A stretch of 64,000 nucleotides of DNA from Nannocystis punicea (GTDB lineage: Bacteria > Myxococcota_A > Polyangia > Nannocystales > Nannocystaceae), in assembly GCF_026965555.1 (NCBI RefSeq), contig NZ_CP114040.1, forward strand, positions 6,572,001 through 6,636,000, in the 5' to 3' direction. The first letter of the stretch is position 1. Each line of letters starts with the position of its first letter. A program made the translations under genes and the position numbers. This document shows, in pieces, positions 53,991 to 63,229 of this stretch. Under the pieces are notes generated by a model. The model did not search any database, had not been told where the DNA came from, and saw only the letters and a program-made list of their open reading frames with translations.

Positions 53991-55463
53991 ATGGCAGCAC
54001 CCGCCATGACGTCGCAGTCGCCCGTCCCCTGCCCCGCCCCGACGCTCCTGCTGTCCGCCGCGCTCCTCGTCGCATGTCCAGGAGGACAGGACGTTTCGAC
54101 CATGTCCGAAGCGACAGGCACCACCGCGACCGCCGACGCTTCGACCGCGGCCACCGACCCCGCCACCGGGACCGAGGCGACGACCGCTCCGACCGGCGGC
54201 GCCACCGACAGCGAGACCGGCGCGCCGACGGCGAGCACGCCGACCGAGCCCGGCACCAGCGACCCGACCACCGGGACCTTCACGACCACCACCGGCCCCG
54301 ATCCCGACACCACCACGAGCGACGACACCACCAGCACCACCGGCGACCCGGTCCGCGGCTCCGGGCGGATCGTCGGCTACTTCACCGCCTGGGCCGTCTA
54401 CGACCGCGACTACCACGTCTCCGAGATCCCGGCCGACAAGCTCACCCACGTCAACTACGCCTTCGCCAACCTCTCGCCCGCCGGCGAGTGCGTGCTCGGC
54501 GACAGCTACGCCGACATCGAGAAGGCCTACGACGGCGACGACCCCGGCGCCCCGCTCAAGGGCAGCTTCAACCAGCTGCAGAAGCTCAAGCAGCAGCACG
54601 ACCACCTGCGCACCCTCATCTCGGTCGGCGGCTACACCTGGTCGACCAACTTCGCCCCCAACTCGGCCACCGAGCAGGGCCGGGCCAAGCTCGCCGCCTC
54701 GTGCGTGAAGTTCATGCGCGACTACGGGTTCGACGGCGTCGACATCGACTGGGAGTTCCCCGCCTCGCCGCAGGAGGGCCAGAACTACAGCGCCTTGCTG
54801 GCCGCGCTGCGGGCCGAGCTCGACGCCGCCGAGGCCGAGGACGGCGCCGAGTACCTGCTGACGATCGCCGCGCCGGCGGGCCCCGGCAACCTCGCCAACC
54901 TCGACCTCCCCGGCATCGCCGCCAGCGTCGACTGGATCAACCTCATGGCCTACGACTTCGCCGGCCCGTGGATGGGGACCACCACCTTCAACGCCGCGCT
55001 CTACAGCCCGGCCGACGACCCCGATCCGAACAACGCCGGCCTCAGCGACGACGCCGCGGTCACCGCCATCCTCGCCGCCGGCGTCCCGCCCGACCAGCTG
55101 GTGCTCGGCGTGCCGTTCTACGGCCGCAGCTTCGCCGGCGCCGGCGGCGGCCAGGACGGCCTCTACTCGAACTTCAGCGGCCCCGGCCCCGGCACCTGGG
55201 AGCCCGGCATCGTCGACTACCACGACATCGCCGCCAACTACGAGCCCGAGATCGAGCGCTTCTGGCACGACGAGGCCCAGGTCCCGTGGCTGTACGACGC
55301 CGCCGACGACCTCTTCATCACCTACGACGACCCCCAGTCGATGCAGGCCAAGGCCGAGTACATCGCCGACAAGGGCCTCGGCGGCGCGATGTTCTGGGAG
55401 CTCGCCGGCGACACCCAGGACAGCGCCCTGCTCACCGTCCTGGCCGACGCCCTGCTGCCCTGA
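53991..55463 (+). CDS. GH18 chitinase, lipoprotein
   Basis: 490-aa family 18 glycoside hydrolase. Catalytic signature FDGVDIDWEFP (DxxDxDxE) with the usual YDFAGPW and GVPFYGRSF blocks. Signal with lipobox LLVAC, then a long Thr/Ala/Pro linker (about residues 35-115), as in its VWA neighbours. Four phased repeat units (54070, 54084, 54098, 54112) encode the region just after the lipid-anchored Cys. Likely degrades chitin or related beta-1,4-GlcNAc polymers at the cell surface, consistent with predation. ATG at 54006 is an alternative start. Confidence 0.92.
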   Translation: MAAPAMTSQSPVPCPAPTLLLSAALLVACPGGQDVSTMSEATGTTATADASTAATDPATGTEATTAPTGGATDSETGAPTASTPTEPGTSDPTTGTFTTTTGPDPDTTTSDDTTSTTGDPVRGSGRIVGYFTAWAVYDRDYHVSEIPADKLTHVNYAFANLSPAGECVLGDSYADIEKAYDGDDPGAPLKGSFNQLQKLKQQHDHLRTLISVGGYTWSTNFAPNSATEQGRAKLAASCVKFMRDYGFDGVDIDWEFPASPQEGQNYSALLAALRAELDAAEAEDGAEYLLTIAAPAGPGNLANLDLPGIAASVDWINLMAYDFAGPWMGTTTFNAALYSPADDPDPNNAGLSDDAAVTAILAAGVPPDQLVLGVPFYGRSFAGAGGGQDGLYSNFSGPGPGTWEPGIVDYHDIAANYEPEIERFWHDEAQVPWLYDAADDLFITYDDPQSMQAKAEYIADKGLGGAMFWELAGDTQDSALLTVLADALLP

Positions 55464-55480
55464 GCCACAGGTGGCCCTTC

Positions 55481-55532
55481 CACCATGTTCGTTCGGACAG
55501 GCCCCATGAGACCTGTCCGAACAGCCAGCCGT
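55481..55532. repeat. Four-unit 14-bp-phased array
   Basis: Starts at 55481 (CACCATGTTC), 55495 (GGACAGGCCC), 55509 (AGACCTGTCC) and 55523 (AGCCAGCCGT). Lies between the convergent chitinase and phoR genes. Confidence 0.8.
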
Positions 55533-57268
55533 CAATCCGTCGCGGCCGGCAGCGTGATCCAGAACAGCGAGCCCTGCGGCTCGGCCGGCTCGACGCCGAC
55601 CTGGCCCTCCATCGCCTCGGCCAGGTGCTTGACGATCGCCAGGCCCAGGCCGGTGCCGCCGACCTCGCGCGAGCGGCCCTTGTCGACCCGGTAGAACCGC
55701 TCGAACACGCGGGCGCGGTGGCGGGCCTCGATGCCGGGCCCGTTGTCCTGGACCTCGATGCGGACCATGTCGTCGCGCTTCTTCGCCCGCACCACGATCT
55801 TCCCGCCGGCCGGGGTGTACTTGACCGCGTTGTCGATCAGGTTGAGCAGCACCTGCTCGAGCGCCTGCTCGTCGGCCCAGACGGTCATGTCCTCGGGGAC
55901 ATCCGACGTGATCACGATGTGCTTCTCCTGGGCCAGCCGCTCGACCTCGTCGATCGTGTGGGCGACGATCGGCTCGAGCTCGATCTCGTCGGGGCTGATC
56001 TCGTAGGTCCCGGCCTCGATGCGGGAGATCTCGAGCAGGTCGGCGACCAGCGCGGCCAGGCGGTCGGCGCTGCGCAGCTGGGCGTCGAGGAAGCGGCGCG
56101 CGATCTCTGGCTTCTCGATCGCCCCGTCGAGCAGCGTCTCGGCGTTGGCGCGGATGATGCTGACCGGCGTGCGCAGCTCGTGCGACACGTTGGCGACGAA
56201 GTCGCGGCGGACCCGCTCGAGCCGGCGGATCTCGGTCACGTCGTGCATCACCACCACCGCGCCCTGCTGGTTGCGCAGCGGGCTGGCGTAGGCGAGCACC
56301 TGCCGGGGCGGCGTCGTCCGGGTCTCGAACTCGCGGCGCTCCGGCTGACCGGCGAGGGCGCGCTGCACCAATTCGTGCAAGGCGGGGATCGGGATCCGCT
56401 CGGCCAGGGTCGACCCGCCGTGCTCGATCGACAGGCTGAGCAGGCCGAGCGCCGCGCGGTTGATCAGCGTCAGCTGCTGGCCCTGGTCGACCGCGACCAC
56501 GCCCTCGTCCATGCTCTCGAGCACCGCCTCGAAGCGGCTGCGCTCGGACGCCAGGATCCCGACCGTCGACTCGAGCTCGGCCGCCATGCGGTTGAGCGAG
56601 CCGATCATCCCCGGCTCGTCGGCGGTCTCGCTCGGCGTGCGCGGCTCCTCGCCGTCGACCGCCCGGCGCGCGTCCTCGACCAGAGTACGCAGCGTGCGGG
56701 CCAGGAAGTGCGACGCCAGGCCGCTCAGCACCACCGCGCCGGCGAGGCTGAGCAGGCCCGCGATCCCCAGCGCGATCCGCAGGCGACGCACCGCCGCGTC
56801 CATCTCCTCGAGCGGTCGGGCCACGCGGACCGTGCCCGTCACCGCGCCGGCCGTGAACGGCACCGCGACGTACATCATGTCGGTCCCGAGCGTCGAGCTG
56901 TAGCGGACCGCCCGGCCCTCGCCCTCCTCGACCGCGGCCACGACCTCGGGGCGGTCGCTGTGCGAGTCGACGGAGCCCAGCTCGCTCGCCGCGATCTCGG
57001 AGTCGCCGAGCACCCTGCCCGACGCGTCGATGATCGTCACCCGCGTGCCGCTGGCCACGCCGAGCTGATCGGCGACCGCGTCGGCGGGAGCGTTGTCGTA
57101 CGCCAGGGCGACCCGGGCGACCCGCGCCTGGGCCAGCAGCTCGGCCTCCGCGCGGCCGTGGGCCCAATCGCGGATCTGTCCCTCGAGGTAGCCCCCGGCC
57201 ACCAGCACGACCGAGAGCACCAGGAGGACCGAGACGAGGAACAGCTTGCCGCGGACGTCGAGCCTCAA
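55532..57268 (-). CDS. PhoR-type sensor histidine kinase
   Basis: 578-aa membrane kinase: membrane helices at about 8-28 and 165-188 bracketing a periplasmic sensor, HAMP (about 189-240), PAS (about 245-345), HisKA with His363 (NVSHELRTPVSII), HATPase_c with LLNLIDNAVKYT, DNGPGI and GGTGLGLAI. TTG start overlaps the TGA of the regulator gene (TTGA). Domain order is that of PhoR; no phosphate-transport genes are nearby, so the stimulus is not established. Confidence 0.9.
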   Translation of the reverse strand: MRLDVRGKLFLVSVLLVLSVVLVAGGYLEGQIRDWAHGRAEAELLAQARVARVALAYDNAPADAVADQLGVASGTRVTIIDASGRVLGDSEIAASELGSVDSHSDRPEVVAAVEEGEGRAVRYSSTLGTDMMYVAVPFTAGAVTGTVRVARPLEEMDAAVRRLRIALGIAGLLSLAGAVVLSGLASHFLARTLRTLVEDARRAVDGEEPRTPSETADEPGMIGSLNRMAAELESTVGILASERSRFEAVLESMDEGVVAVDQGQQLTLINRAALGLLSLSIEHGGSTLAERIPIPALHELVQRALAGQPERREFETRTTPPRQVLAYASPLRNQQGAVVVMHDVTEIRRLERVRRDFVANVSHELRTPVSIIRANAETLLDGAIEKPEIARRFLDAQLRSADRLAALVADLLEISRIEAGTYEISPDEIELEPIVAHTIDEVERLAQEKHIVITSDVPEDMTVWADEQALEQVLLNLIDNAVKYTPAGGKIVVRAKKRDDMVRIEVQDNGPGIEARHRARVFERFYRVDKGRSREVGGTGLGLAIVKHLAEAMEGQVGVEPAEPQGSLFWITLPAATD

Positions 57269-57978
57269 GGTTCGTCGTCCTCGGTCGCGCGCAGGTCGGT
57301 CGTGAAGCGGTAGCCCACGCCGCGCAGCGTCTGCACGTAGTCGGCGATCTCGCCGAGCTTCTTGCGCAGGCGACGGACGTGCGTGTCGACGGTCCGCGTC
57401 GTCAGCCCGGGCTGCACGCCCCACACGTCGGACAGCAACGCGTCGCGGGTCTGGACCCGACCGCGGCGGGCGATCAGCGTCGTCAGCAGGCGGAACTCGA
57501 GCGCCGTCAGCGTGACCTCGCCGTCGTCGACCCACACGCGGTGGCCGTCCATGTCGACGCGCAGGCGGCCGTACGGCGTCGGCGCCAGCGGCGTCTCGGT
57601 CGGCGCCTTGCGCCGCAGCACCGCGCGGATCCGCAGCATCAGCTCGCGCAGGCTGAACGGCTTGACCACGTAGTCGTCGGCGCCGACCTCGAAGCCGACC
57701 ACGCGATCGACCTCCTCGGCCTTGGCCGTCATCATGATCACGGGCATCACCCGCGTGCGCTCGCCGGCGCGGAGCTGCTGGCAGACCTGCGTCCCGGACA
57801 TGTCGGGCAGCATCAAGTCGAGCAGCACGAGGTCGGGCGCCGGCTCGGTGACCGCGATCTCGAGCCCCTGGCGGCCGGTGTAAGCCGACCTGGTGCGGAA
57901 GCCCTCGCGCTCGAGCGCGTACTCGAGGGTCGCCACCAGGTCGCGTTCGTCTTCGACGATGAGAATCAGCCCGCTCAT
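57265..57978 (-). CDS. OmpR/PhoB-family response regulator
   Basis: 237-aa regulator: receiver domain with acidic pocket (VEDER), phospho-acceptor Asp54 in LVLLDLMLPDMSG, conserved Thr/Lys (MMTAKA, VKPFS), and a C-terminal winged helix (TRTVDTHVRRLRKKLG, TLRGVGYRF). Cognate partner of the overlapping kinase gene. Start at MSGLILIVEDE, since residues before it are not family-like. Confidence 0.94.
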   Translation of the reverse strand: MSGLILIVEDERDLVATLEYALEREGFRTRSAYTGRQGLEIAVTEPAPDLVLLDLMLPDMSGTQVCQQLRAGERTRVMPVIMMTAKAEEVDRVVGFEVGADDYVVKPFSLRELMLRIRAVLRRKAPTETPLAPTPYGRLRVDMDGHRVWVDDGEVTLTALEFRLLTTLIARRGRVQTRDALLSDVWGVQPGLTTRTVDTHVRRLRKKLGEIADYVQTLRGVGYRFTTDLRATEDDEP

Positions 57979-58006
57979 GTTCGCCCCGAACCCCGGCGCG
58001 AGCGCA

Positions 58007-58432
58007 TCATACACTCTTGGCCTGCGGCGCGGCGGCGGGCGCCAGGACCGCGGCCAGCAGGTTCAGGGCGTCGCTGGTGGTGAAGATCCCGGCCACGCGC
58101 CCCTCGTGCATCACCACCGCCGACCCGTACTTGTGCGCGGCCATCTCTCGCACCACCTCCCCCACCGTCACGTCGGGGCCGACGCGGTAGGGGTCCTGCG
58201 TCATCGCCTCCTCGACCTTGACCGCGTCGGGGTCGACGTCCGGCAGGCTCTCGACGAGGTCGATGTCCCGCTCGCTGAGGATCCCGAACAGGTACCCGCC
58301 CTCGAGCACGGGCAGGTGGCGGATGTGGTGCTCGTGCATCCGCCGGGCCGCGTCGGACAGCGTCTGGGCGCGGCCGATGGTGATCGGGGCCGGCGTCATC
58401 ACGTCGCGAACCGGGGTGGAATGGTCGACCAT
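58007..58432 (-). CDS. Tandem CBS-domain protein
   Basis: 141-aa protein consisting of two CBS domains (VRDVMTPAPITIGRAQTLSDAARRM... and VEEAMTQDPYRVGPDVTVGEVVREMAAHKYGSAVV...), a module that binds adenosyl nucleotides. Upstream of the response regulator by 28 bp in the same direction, so probably co-transcribed. Divergent from uspA. Confidence 0.88.
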   Translation of the reverse strand: MVDHSTPVRDVMTPAPITIGRAQTLSDAARRMHEHHIRHLPVLEGGYLFGILSERDIDLVESLPDVDPDAVKVEEAMTQDPYRVGPDVTVGEVVREMAAHKYGSAVVMHEGRVAGIFTTSDALNLLAAVLAPAAAPQAKSV

Positions 58433-58470
58433 GGGCGGGAGGCTACGCTCTCCCGCGCGCATCGAAAAGG

Positions 58471-58498
58471 TGAACAACCTCGCGCGACGATCTAAAAT
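58471..58498 (+). promoter_or_regulatory. Predicted sigma-70-like promoter of uspA
   Basis: TGAACA (58471-58476) and TAAAAT (58493-58498) separated by 16 bp, 9 nt before the uspA ATG. This is the best match to a housekeeping promoter in the window. Position only; not tested. Confidence 0.6.
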
Positions 58499-58507
58499 TC
58501 GCCGCGC

Positions 58508-58951
58508 ATGTACACCCGCATCCTCGCCGCCCTCGACGGGTCCCCGCGAACCGACCTCGTCCTCCGCCAGGCCGCGGCGCTCGCCGCAGCCCACGGCGCC
58601 GCGCTCGACCTGTGCCGCGCCGTCAACGTGCCGCTCGGCATGCCCGTCGAAGCCTGGTCGCTGACCGGTGAGGAGCTCGGCGTGCGCCTGGTGGAGCTCG
58701 CGCACCAGGACCTGCGGAGCTTGCGAGGCTCCCTCACGACCCAGCTCCCTGGCGAGATCCACGTCCGCCTCGGCCGACCCGCCCAGGTGATCTGCGACAT
58801 CGCCGACGCCGTCGCCGCCGACCTCATCGTCATCGGCAGTCACGGCTTCGACACCCTCGATCGTCTGCTCGGCACCACCGCCGCGCGGGTCGTCAATCAC
58901 GCCGTCTGCAGCGTCCTGGTCGTCCGTCCGCCGCGCGACGCCGCCGCCTGA
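58508..58951 (+). CDS. Universal stress protein (UspA family)
   Basis: 147-aa single-domain Usp: N-terminal RILAALDGSPRTDLVLRQA and the ATP-binding C-terminal motif GSHGFDTLDRLLGTTAARVV. Probably cytoplasmic and stress-induced. Divergent pairing with a CBS protein is a combination often seen in energy-stress regulation. Convergent with the lipoprotein gene that follows. Confidence 0.9.
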   Translation: MYTRILAALDGSPRTDLVLRQAAALAAAHGAALDLCRAVNVPLGMPVEAWSLTGEELGVRLVELAHQDLRSLRGSLTTQLPGEIHVRLGRPAQVICDIADAVAADLIVIGSHGFDTLDRLLGTTAARVVNHAVCSVLVVRPPRDAAA

Positions 58952-58996
58952 TCCGGTCGTCTGTCCGCCGTGACGACCAACCTCTTCGAGGATCTC

Positions 58997-60976
58997 TCAG
59001 GTCCCGCGCGCCGGCCGCTTGCGGGCCGAGAACCACTCCCGATAGCGCTCCATCTTCGCCTGCTGCTCGCCCGGCGCCCGGCGCGTGCAGGTCTTCGCCT
59101 CGTCGCTGCCGGCGCTCGCGCCCCAGCGGTGCTCGGGGCAGTCGTTGGGGTTGTACGCCACCTCGAGCGAGCGCGCGCGCGCCACCAGCTCGCCGAGCGC
59201 GAGCGGCCACTTCGACCCGTCGCTGCGCACGTACTCGAAGCGGAACTTCGGATCTGCGAGCAGCTTGTCGCGCGCCTCCTCGAGCCGGCGGACCACGCCC
59301 TCGAGGTCCTTCTCCGCCGCGAACACCGCCGGCTGACGGCGCACCTTGTCGGCGAAGCCGCGGACCACGTCGATCGCGATCAACAGCCGCAGGTCGCGCG
59401 CCGGCGTCGAGTACGACTCCCACGAGCCCGTCGTCTCGAACACCGCGAAGCCCTCCGGCATCGCGATCGTCGCGCCCGGGCTCTGCTTGAAGAACGCGTC
59501 GCCGTTGCCGACCGACGTCACGCGCACGCGGGCCTGCTCGAACAGCGCCGCCACCGCCTCTTCCTGGGCGAGGAACGGGTCGCGCGTGCCCGGCGACACG
59601 ATGGCCTCCATGCGGTCGTAGAACGCCGGGGCCGTCAGTGAACCTTGCTCTTGGGACAGGTCGCCGTAGTCGGCGTGGGCTGCGATCTCGGCGTCGCCGA
59701 GCGGCGTCGCCCCGCCGTCGCGCACAGTGATCGGGCGGAAGTTCTTGAAGCCCGAGCCGCCGAGCAGCGGGTCCGGGTTCCACAGGAAGTTGCCCTCCCA
59801 GAACCGCTTGCGGGTGATGCTCCCGTCGGGCTGACCGTCGACCGCGTACAGCACCCCCGGCCGCCCGCCCTCGCCGGCGAACAGCTCGACCAGCACCAGG
59901 ATGTGTCCGTACGGATCGGCGTAGACCGTGCCCGGTCGCAGCGACCGGCGATCGAGGCGCACCGGGTAAAGATCGCTGCGCTCGTCGCTCAACGCCACCC
60001 GCCCGTTGCCCGTGTGCACCCCCCACGCGAGAGTGCGGCGCATGAAGTGCTGCACCGCCCCGAGCTGCCCCGGCTGCGGGCCCGAGCCGCCCGGCGCCGC
60101 CAGGTTCGACGTCGCCTCGGCGCAGCGCGGCGGCTTGCCCGGGCCGCCGCGCGAGCAGCCGCGGAACGCGAACGGCAGCGCCCGCTTCCAGCTGTAGTAC
60201 GCGCGCAGGAAGTACGGCGTGTCGGCGCAGTCGGGCCGCATGTGCAGCCCGCCCTGCTGCGGCGCCGCGTCCTCGCCCCACGCGTACGCGTCGTGGAGGA
60301 TGTTGCGCTCCGGGTCGCGCGTCACCTGATCGAGCGCCGTGTACGCCAGGTCGACGCCCGGCTCGGCGTGGAACAGCGCCCGCACCCACGCCGAGTACAG
60401 CGCCTCCTCGCCGCTGTCCCACGCGCGCTGGCTCGGCCACACCGCCGTGCTCGCCGGTGGCGGCGCGTCACGCCCGGCCCGCTCGCGCACCTTCACCTTG
60501 AGACAGGCCTTGCCGACCCCGCCGCGGCCCGCGACGATCACCAGCTCGCCCGCCCTGTCGGGGGTCACCGTCGCCAGCGCCGCCGCCGGGGCGCCTGTCC
60601 AGAAGCGCATGTCCGAAGGAGCAGGCCCGCCCTCGACCCGCAGCGCCAGCGCCTCCTCGCCCGCCAGCGTCGCCGCCAGCACGCGCATCGGCTGCCCGAC
60701 CGCCGGCCGGTGCGGCGACACCAGGATCCCGTAAGCCCGATCGTCGGCCGCCGGGCAGTCGCCCGCGTCGGCCGCGGTCGGCAACGACGGCGGCGCGGCC
60801 ACGACGGCCGCCGCGACCGGCGGCGCAGGCGGCTCGGCCGGCGTCGGCGGATCCTCGGCCGCCGGCTCTGCCGGGCTCGCCGGCTCTCGCCGACCTGCGG
60901 CCGTCTCGGCCGTCGGCGTCGCTCCGCACGCCGTCAGAGAGGCGAACGCGATCCACTCGAGGCGCACGCGAAGCAC
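58997..60976 (-). CDS. Large hypothetical lipoprotein
   Basis: 659-aa protein with lipobox LTAC from a GTG start; TATGGG lies 6 nt before the GTG. Pro/Ala-rich linker to about residue 75, an Ig-like region (about 85-170) and then a large domain with YGHILVLVELF, DPFLAQEEAVAALFEQARVRV and NPNDCPEHRWG; I do not recognise the family. Repeat units at 60591, 60605 and 60619 encode GGPAPSDMRFWTGA. Codon bias is typical of the genome. Confidence 0.75.
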   Translation of the reverse strand: MLRVRLEWIAFASLTACGATPTAETAAGRREPASPAEPAAEDPPTPAEPPAPPVAAAVVAAPPSLPTAADAGDCPAADDRAYGILVSPHRPAVGQPMRVLAATLAGEEALALRVEGGPAPSDMRFWTGAPAAALATVTPDRAGELVIVAGRGGVGKACLKVKVRERAGRDAPPPASTAVWPSQRAWDSGEEALYSAWVRALFHAEPGVDLAYTALDQVTRDPERNILHDAYAWGEDAAPQQGGLHMRPDCADTPYFLRAYYSWKRALPFAFRGCSRGGPGKPPRCAEATSNLAAPGGSGPQPGQLGAVQHFMRRTLAWGVHTGNGRVALSDERSDLYPVRLDRRSLRPGTVYADPYGHILVLVELFAGEGGRPGVLYAVDGQPDGSITRKRFWEGNFLWNPDPLLGGSGFKNFRPITVRDGGATPLGDAEIAAHADYGDLSQEQGSLTAPAFYDRMEAIVSPGTRDPFLAQEEAVAALFEQARVRVTSVGNGDAFFKQSPGATIAMPEGFAVFETTGSWESYSTPARDLRLLIAIDVVRGFADKVRRQPAVFAAEKDLEGVVRRLEEARDKLLADPKFRFEYVRSDGSKWPLALGELVARARSLEVAYNPNDCPEHRWGASAGSDEAKTCTRRAPGEQQAKMERYREWFSARKRPARGT

Positions 60977-61083
60977 CGGCGACCCATAGCGAGATCTCGC
61001 AGACACCGCCAGTGTCTTGCGCCGGCGCGGTCGTCCCGCCGCCCGCGAGACCTCGCGGACGACCCCGCCCCCGGCCGCGCCGT

Positions 61084-61140
61084 GCATTCGTCCTTTACTT
61101 CATGTTTTATCGATCAAATATGCATAAACACTTAAAATTG
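61084..61140. promoter_or_regulatory. AT-rich island upstream of serA
   Basis: About 55 bp rich in A and T (CTTTACTTCATG, TTTTATCGATCAAATATGC, ATAAACACTTAAAATTG) in otherwise GC-rich DNA. It contains an imperfect dyad TGTTTTAT...ATAAACA (61104-61130). Likely control region for serA and/or the divergent lipoprotein gene. Confidence 0.55.
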
Positions 61141-61226
61141 CGCGCCAACATTCGCCGCCTCGCGCGACCCGATCGAGCGCGCGAGTTCGCGACGGAGCGC
61201 GCGGCGGCGTGGTATGGATCGCCGCC

Positions 61227-62432
61227 ATGCTGGTGCTGATCGCGGACAAGTTTCCCTCGGGTGGTCGTGAGGTCCTGGCTCGCCTCGGTGAGGTCGTCTA
61301 CCGGCCGGAGCTGAGCGCCGAGCAGCTGCCTGGCGCGCTCGCCGAGACGAAGGCCGACATCCTGGTCGTCCGCTCGACGGTGGTCAGCGAGACGTCCCTC
61401 GCCGCCTCGCCGCCGCTGTCGCTGGTCGTGCGTGCCGGAGCCGGCACCAACACCATCGACACCGCGGCCGCCAGCCGGCGCGGGATCTTCGTCGCCAACT
61501 GCCCCGGCAAGAACGCGATCGCAGTGGCCGAGCTGACCATGGGTCTGATCCTCGCGCTCGACCGGCGGATCGTCGACGCCACCCTCGAGCTGCGCCACGG
61601 CAACTGGAACAAGAGCAAGTACGGCAAGGCGCGCGGCCTCAAGGGCCAGACGCTGGGCCTCATCGGCTTCGGCACGATCGCCCGTGAGGTCGCCGTCCGC
61701 GCTCGCGCCTTCGGCCTCAAGATCCTCACCTGCGCGCACCACCCGATCGCCCCCGAGGTGCTCGAGGCCCACGGCGCGGTCCAGGTCGCCGACCTCGGCG
61801 CCCTCCTCGACGCCAGCGACATCGTCAGCGTCCACGTCCCCTACTCCAAGGCCAACCATCACCTCATCGGCGCCGAGCAGCTCGCGCGCATGCGACCGGG
61901 CTCGACCCTGATCCACACATCGCGCGGCGGCGTCGTCGACGACAAGGCCGTCGCCGAGGCCGTGCGGTCCGGGCGGCTGCGGGCCGGCCTCGACGTCTTC
62001 GAGGGCGAGCCGGCCGGCGGCCAGGCCGACTTCAAGAACATCACCAGCGAAGTCGGCGACATCTACGCCACCCCGCACATCGGCGCCTCGACCGAGCAGG
62101 CCGAGGCCGCGATCAGCGACGAGGTCGTGCGGATCATCGAGAGCTTCGTCGCCCGCGGCATCGTCCACCACGCCGTCAACCTCAACGAGCGCGTCGCTCG
62201 CTACAGCCTGGTCGTCCGCCACCTCGACCGCGTCGGCGTGCTCGCCGGCATCCTCATGGCCTTGCGCGAGGAGCGGGTCAACGTCCAGGGCATGAGCAAC
62301 ACCATCTTCGCCGGCGGCGAGGCGGCCTGCGCCACCATCACCTTCGAGGTCGCGCCGAGCGAGGAGTGCCTGCAGCGGCTCCGCGATCACGAGGCCATCC
62401 TCGCGGTCGAGCTGCGCGCCGCCCGGTCATGA
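61227..62432 (+). CDS. serA: D-3-phosphoglycerate dehydrogenase
   Basis: 401-aa NAD-dependent dehydrogenase for the first step of serine synthesis. NAD loop GLIGFGTIAREVA (about 145-157), catalytic Arg233 in SRGGVVDD, a Glu near EGEP, and His284 in TPHIGAST. A C-terminal ACT-like region (about 320-401, VVRHLDRVGVLAGILMALREERVNVQ) may sense serine. Start at MLVLIADKF with TATGGA 8 nt upstream. Serine feeds the cysteine locus 12 kb away. ATGA overlap with the next gene. Confidence 0.92.
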   Translation: MLVLIADKFPSGGREVLARLGEVVYRPELSAEQLPGALAETKADILVVRSTVVSETSLAASPPLSLVVRAGAGTNTIDTAAASRRGIFVANCPGKNAIAVAELTMGLILALDRRIVDATLELRHGNWNKSKYGKARGLKGQTLGLIGFGTIAREVAVRARAFGLKILTCAHHPIAPEVLEAHGAVQVADLGALLDASDIVSVHVPYSKANHHLIGAEQLARMRPGSTLIHTSRGGVVDDKAVAEAVRSGRLRAGLDVFEGEPAGGQADFKNITSEVGDIYATPHIGASTEQAEAAISDEVVRIIESFVARGIVHHAVNLNERVARYSLVVRHLDRVGVLAGILMALREERVNVQGMSNTIFAGGEAACATITFEVAPSEECLQRLRDHEAILAVELRAARS

Positions 62433-62830
62433 GCGCGTCCCGCCCCGCGCTGGCGCTCGCGCTCCTCGCCCACGGCAGCCCCGACCCCGACTGGCTGAGG
62501 CCGGTCGAGCAGATCGCCGAGCGCCTGCGCAACCTCGCCCCGGCGCTGGCGATCGCGATCGCCACGCTCGAGCACGGCCCCGCGCTGACCGACGTGATCG
62601 CGCGCCTCGGCGAGTCCGGCGTGCGCCGCGTCGTCGTCGTACCGGTGTTCCTGTCCGGCGGCGGGCGCCACTTGAAGCGCGACGTCCCGGAGTTGGTCGC
62701 CCGGATCCAGCGCGACCACGCGAGCCTCGAGATCGCGCTCTCGGGTGACGCGCTCGGCACCGACCCCGACGTCCTCGACGCGCTCGCGGCGGCAGCTCTG
62801 CGGCGAGTGGAGCTATCCTCCCCGGCATGA
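62429..62830 (+). CDS. CbiX/SirB-like small chelatase
   Basis: 133-aa single-domain protein of the CbiX/SirB family that inserts cobalt or iron into sirohydrochlorin. Metal-binding His in LLAHGSPDPDW and in FLSGGGRHLKRDVPEL. Translationally coupled at both ends (ATGA overlaps). Sirohydrochlorin is the precursor of siroheme in sulfite reductase, so a link to sulfur assimilation is possible. Confidence 0.85.
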   Translation: MSASRPALALALLAHGSPDPDWLRPVEQIAERLRNLAPALAIAIATLEHGPALTDVIARLGESGVRRVVVVPVFLSGGGRHLKRDVPELVARIQRDHASLEIALSGDALGTDPDVLDALAAAALRRVELSSPA

Positions 62831-63177
62831 GCGCGTACGACGTCGTGTTCTCCAACCCCTCGCTCGACCCCAACCACCCGGCGCAGGGCCCCGTGTTCGT
62901 CAATGCCTCGCCGCGGGACTTCGTGGTCGTCCTGTCCGTCGAGCTGACCCGAGACCCGCAGCAGCCCGACGCCCGCGCGATCCTCCACGGCATCGACAGC
63001 AGCGAGAAGGGCCAGCAGCACGTGATCGGCTTCGCCGCCCCGGCCACCGCCTACCGCACCACCGTGGCCGTGCGCCTCGCCGCCATGGAAGACGGCAAGC
63101 CGCGCCCCCTCGCCGTCGAGGTCGCCACCCCCGGCGCCGTCTGCACCGTGCGCGTCCTGTCGGCCACGCCGCTCTGA
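62827..63177 (+). CDS. Hypothetical small protein
   Basis: 116-aa protein predicted to be mostly beta strands (FVVVLSVELTRD, YRTTVAVRLAAM, AVCTVRVLSA). No signal peptide or recognised family. Coupled to the chelatase gene by an ATGA overlap, so probably in the same transcript. Confidence 0.7.
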   Translation: MSAYDVVFSNPSLDPNHPAQGPVFVNASPRDFVVVLSVELTRDPQQPDARAILHGIDSSEKGQQHVIGFAAPATAYRTTVAVRLAAMEDGKPRPLAVEVATPGAVCTVRVLSATPL

Positions 63178-63213
63178 GAATGTCCATCTGGACATGTTCT
63201 CATGAACATGTCC
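63176..63213. repeat. Three-unit 14-bp-phased array
   Basis: Starts at 63176 (GAGAATGTCC), 63190 (GGACATGTTC) and 63204 (GAACATGTCC), beginning inside the stop codon of the preceding gene. Confidence 0.85.
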
Positions 63214-63223
63214 CGTGAGACAC

Positions 63224-63229
63224 TATAAT
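63224..63229 (+). promoter_or_regulatory. Perfect TATAAT with no gene downstream
   Basis: TATAAT, a perfect -10 hexamer, lies just after a repeat array; no clear -35 is seen at 16-18 bp. No plus-strand gene follows for the rest of the window, so it would transcribe the repeat array 63240-63512 and antisense to mtfA, if active. Confidence 0.35.
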
